Shown: positions 62,702 through 64,000 of the stretch, piece after piece
Numbering within the stretch: position 1 is the stretch's first letter
Layout of the letters: every line of letters begins with the position of its first letter
Assembly: GCA_964527775.1 (NCBI GenBank)
Contig: CAZGQS010000007.1
Location: forward strand, 1-64,000
Reading direction: 5' to 3'
Source of the DNA: VMCP01 sp964527775
GTDB taxonomy: Bacteria; Bacteroidota; Bacteroidia; NS11-12g; UBA955
Length of the DNA: 64,000 bases
Program-made: the position numbers and the translations under genes
Notes under the pieces: model-generated
What the model saw: the letters and a program-made list of their open reading frames with translations, nothing else
What the model was told of the DNA's origin: nothing
Database searches by the model: none

Positions 62702-63253
62702 ATGAAAAAGTACATTGCAGTATTCTTAATGGCTACGCTGTTTACAGTGGGTACCTTATTCTCTCAAGCCACCGTTTATAAAACTTCTTCTGGCAACATA
62801 ACCTTTGTTAGTGAGACTGAATTTGAAAAGTTTTCTGCTGTGAATAATCAAGTAACAGCAGCTATTTCTTCTCAAGGAAAAGTACAGTTCAAAGCACCGG
62901 TAAATTCATTTGATTTTGAAAAGAAGTTGATGCAAACTCATTTCCAAGAGAATTACATGGAATCGGCTACATTTCCGAATGGTGTTTTCAAAGGGCAAAT
63001 CGAAGATTTGAAGTCGTTTAATTTAGCTAAAAGTGGAACATACTCGGTTTCAGTTAAAGGTACTTTAGAAATCCATGGGGTAACCAAAGAGGTTGTCATT
63101 CCTGGCAAAATTGTGGTTGATGGCGACCAAGTAACATTGAAATCGAATTTCGCTATTTCCTGCGCTGAATACGGAGTAAAAATCCCAAAAAACAACGTAA
63201 ATCAGATTTCTGATACCATAAAGATTTCTGTAAGTTGCTCTCTTACTAAATAA
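62702..63253 (+). CDS. YceI-family periplasmic protein
   Basis: 183 residues: signal peptide MKKYIAVFLMATLFTVGTLFSQ, then lipocalin-like YceI barrel: TSSGNITFVSETEFEKFSAV, NSFDFEKKLMQTHFQENYME, TFPNGVFKGQIED, GTLEIHGVTKEVVIPGK. YceI proteins bind polyprenoid or amide lipids, which would fit a respiratory setting with quinones, but the ligand is not evident. Part of the operon continuing to the right edge. Confidence 0.9.
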   Translation: MKKYIAVFLMATLFTVGTLFSQATVYKTSSGNITFVSETEFEKFSAVNNQVTAAISSQGKVQFKAPVNSFDFEKKLMQTHFQENYMESATFPNGVFKGQIEDLKSFNLAKSGTYSVSVKGTLEIHGVTKEVVIPGKIVVDGDQVTLKSNFAISCAEYGVKIPKNNVNQISDTIKISVSCSLTK

Positions 63254-63261
63254 TTACAGAC

Positions 63262-63906
63262 ATGAAATTGGTCTATTTTGGGGCGGTCATTGCGGCGGCG
63301 GGCTTGTTTGTGGGCTCTTGTAAACATGAGGTTCTTCCTTCGGTTAATGCATCTGACATTTGTTTCGAGCGCGACGTCTTACCCATTTTTGTATCCAATT
63401 GTGCTATGAGTGGTTGCCACGATGCAGGCACTGCTGCCGAAGAATATATCTTAACCAATTATGCCACAATTATGAATAAAGGCATTCGATCTGGTAGGCC
63501 TAAAAATTCGGAAATTTGGGAGGTTATAGAAGAAAATGAAATGCCACCCAACCATCCTTTGACCGCAGAACAAAAAGCGATTATAAAAACTTGGATTGCC
63601 TCGGGTGCGCCAAATGGTGTAAATTGTAGCAGCAATTGTGATTCGTCGGTTTTTACTTTTTCAGGGGCTGTATCGCCTTTAATAACTAAAAACTGTGTAG
63701 GATGCCATCAATACCCTGGTGCAAGCGGTGGTGTAGATTTAAGCTCTTATCAGGGGGCACGTGACATTGCAAAATCAGGAGCGTTTTTGAATAGCATTCA
63801 AGGTACAAACGGATATAAAAAAATGCCTCCTTCCGGTGCAGGACTGTCTGAATGTGAAATTAATCAAATTAGAAAATGGGTAGAAAACGGAGCTCAGCAA
63901 AATTGA
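63262..63906 (+). CDS. Cytochrome c-like lipoprotein with CX4CH and CXXCH motifs
   Basis: 214 residues. Lipobox Cys20 (GLFVGSC). Two cytochrome-c-like domains: C47-A-M-S-G-C52-H53, a CX4CH variant, with a downstream Met in ENEMPPNHPL, and C145-V-G-C148-H149 with YKKMPPSGAGLSECEINQIR. The architecture is that of Bacteroidota planctomycete-type cytochromes, in which each domain ends with an ExxxIxxWIxxGA helix (AIIKTWIASGAPNG, QIRKWVENGAQ). Likely outer-membrane or periplasmic electron-transfer protein. Confidence 0.82.
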   Translation: MKLVYFGAVIAAAGLFVGSCKHEVLPSVNASDICFERDVLPIFVSNCAMSGCHDAGTAAEEYILTNYATIMNKGIRSGRPKNSEIWEVIEENEMPPNHPLTAEQKAIIKTWIASGAPNGVNCSSNCDSSVFTFSGAVSPLITKNCVGCHQYPGASGGVDLSSYQGARDIAKSGAFLNSIQGTNGYKKMPPSGAGLSECEINQIRKWVENGAQQN

Positions 63907-64000
63907 TTTCTGCAACTTTAATTGCTCTAGTGGCAGTTCTTGGCTCATGCTATTACGATAAGTCTGAAAGTCTTTACGGTGTTACCAAATGTGACACCAC
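63876..64000 (+). CDS. Cytochrome-operon lipoprotein, partial at window edge
   Basis: Starts with ATG 63876, overlapping the previous gene by 31 bases in another frame, and runs off the window. The 41 visible residues form a basic N-terminus (MGRKRSSAKLIS), a hydrophobic stretch and a lipobox (AVLGSCYYDKSESLYG), followed by CDTT. Similar CYYDxxxxLYG...CDT beginnings are found on Bacteroidota cytochrome-like lipoproteins, so another heme protein of this operon is expected. Confidence 0.65.
   Translation, partial: MGRKRSSAKLISATLIALVAVLGSCYYDKSESLYGVTKCDT

Overview
The window looks like a draft scaffold from a free-living member of the Bacteroidota, most likely Flavobacteriales or a relative. 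The supporting signs are Bacteroidota promoters (TTTG about 20 bp upstream of TAnnTTTG), a type IX secretion sorting domain (YPNP), a mevalonate operon with a GYDIA-type GHMP kinase, Bacteroidota-specific families (DUF5606, DUF6913, GYDIA), a class I fructose-bisphosphate aldolase, frequent TTG starts with no clear Shine-Dalgarno sites, and low GC. Two 100-N scaffold gaps (4494-4593 and 47122-47221) interrupt genes. The second one artificially joins two different genes.

Layout. 0-10 kb: a secreted CsgG-like protein, an HTH regulator with recQ, two glycosyltransferases, a 995-residue TPR protein and a coiled-coil protein. 10-21.8 kb: rfbC, tryptophan 2,3-dioxygenase, a MazG-like hydrolase, then a compact isoprenoid operon (fni, HMG-CoA reductase, GYDIA kinase, mvaD, mevalonate kinase, UbiA prenyltransferase), priA and hpd. 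22-36 kb: a PIG-V-like membrane glycosyltransferase, an M3 peptidase, DUF5606, a heptose epimerase, a 1201-residue NtrY-like sensor kinase, and a minus-strand housekeeping run (queG, ruvB, dapA, DUF6913, ligA). 36-42 kb: a SlyD-like isomerase, a CDF transporter, a DCC thiol oxidoreductase, a toxin-antitoxin pair with a Panacea-domain antitoxin, and a DnaE2-type polymerase behind a nested inverted repeat. 42-49 kb: a TolC/membrane-fusion pair, then a cobalamin riboswitch controlling a BtuB-like receptor, a DUF4465/T9SS protein and a BtuG-like propeller lipoprotein. 49-54 kb: an LptF/G permease, a glycosyltransferase and an MsbA-like exporter, consistent with LPS export. 54-64 kb: fbaB, accD, gcvH, a VanZ-like protein, tRNA-Cys, an ABC export operon, an amidohydrolase, and the start of a YceI/cytochrome-type operon that runs off the right edge.

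The most unusual signal is a set of four intergenic tracts built from tandem heptanucleotides (21811-21981, 33681-33904, 36508-36640, 57412-57467). The unit sequence changes between and within tracts while the 7-bp period is largely kept. Every tract abuts the 3' end of a gene, and in three cases the repeat supplies all or part of the stop codon. They resemble in design the short tandemly repeated repetitive (STRR) heptamers of filamentous cyanobacteria; I know of no established function for them in Bacteroidota. Second in interest are the riboswitch-controlled B12 uptake locus with a T9SS-exported partner, the HTH-Panacea/RelE-like toxin-antitoxin pair, and promoters placed so close to start codons that the mRNAs would be leaderless or nearly so.
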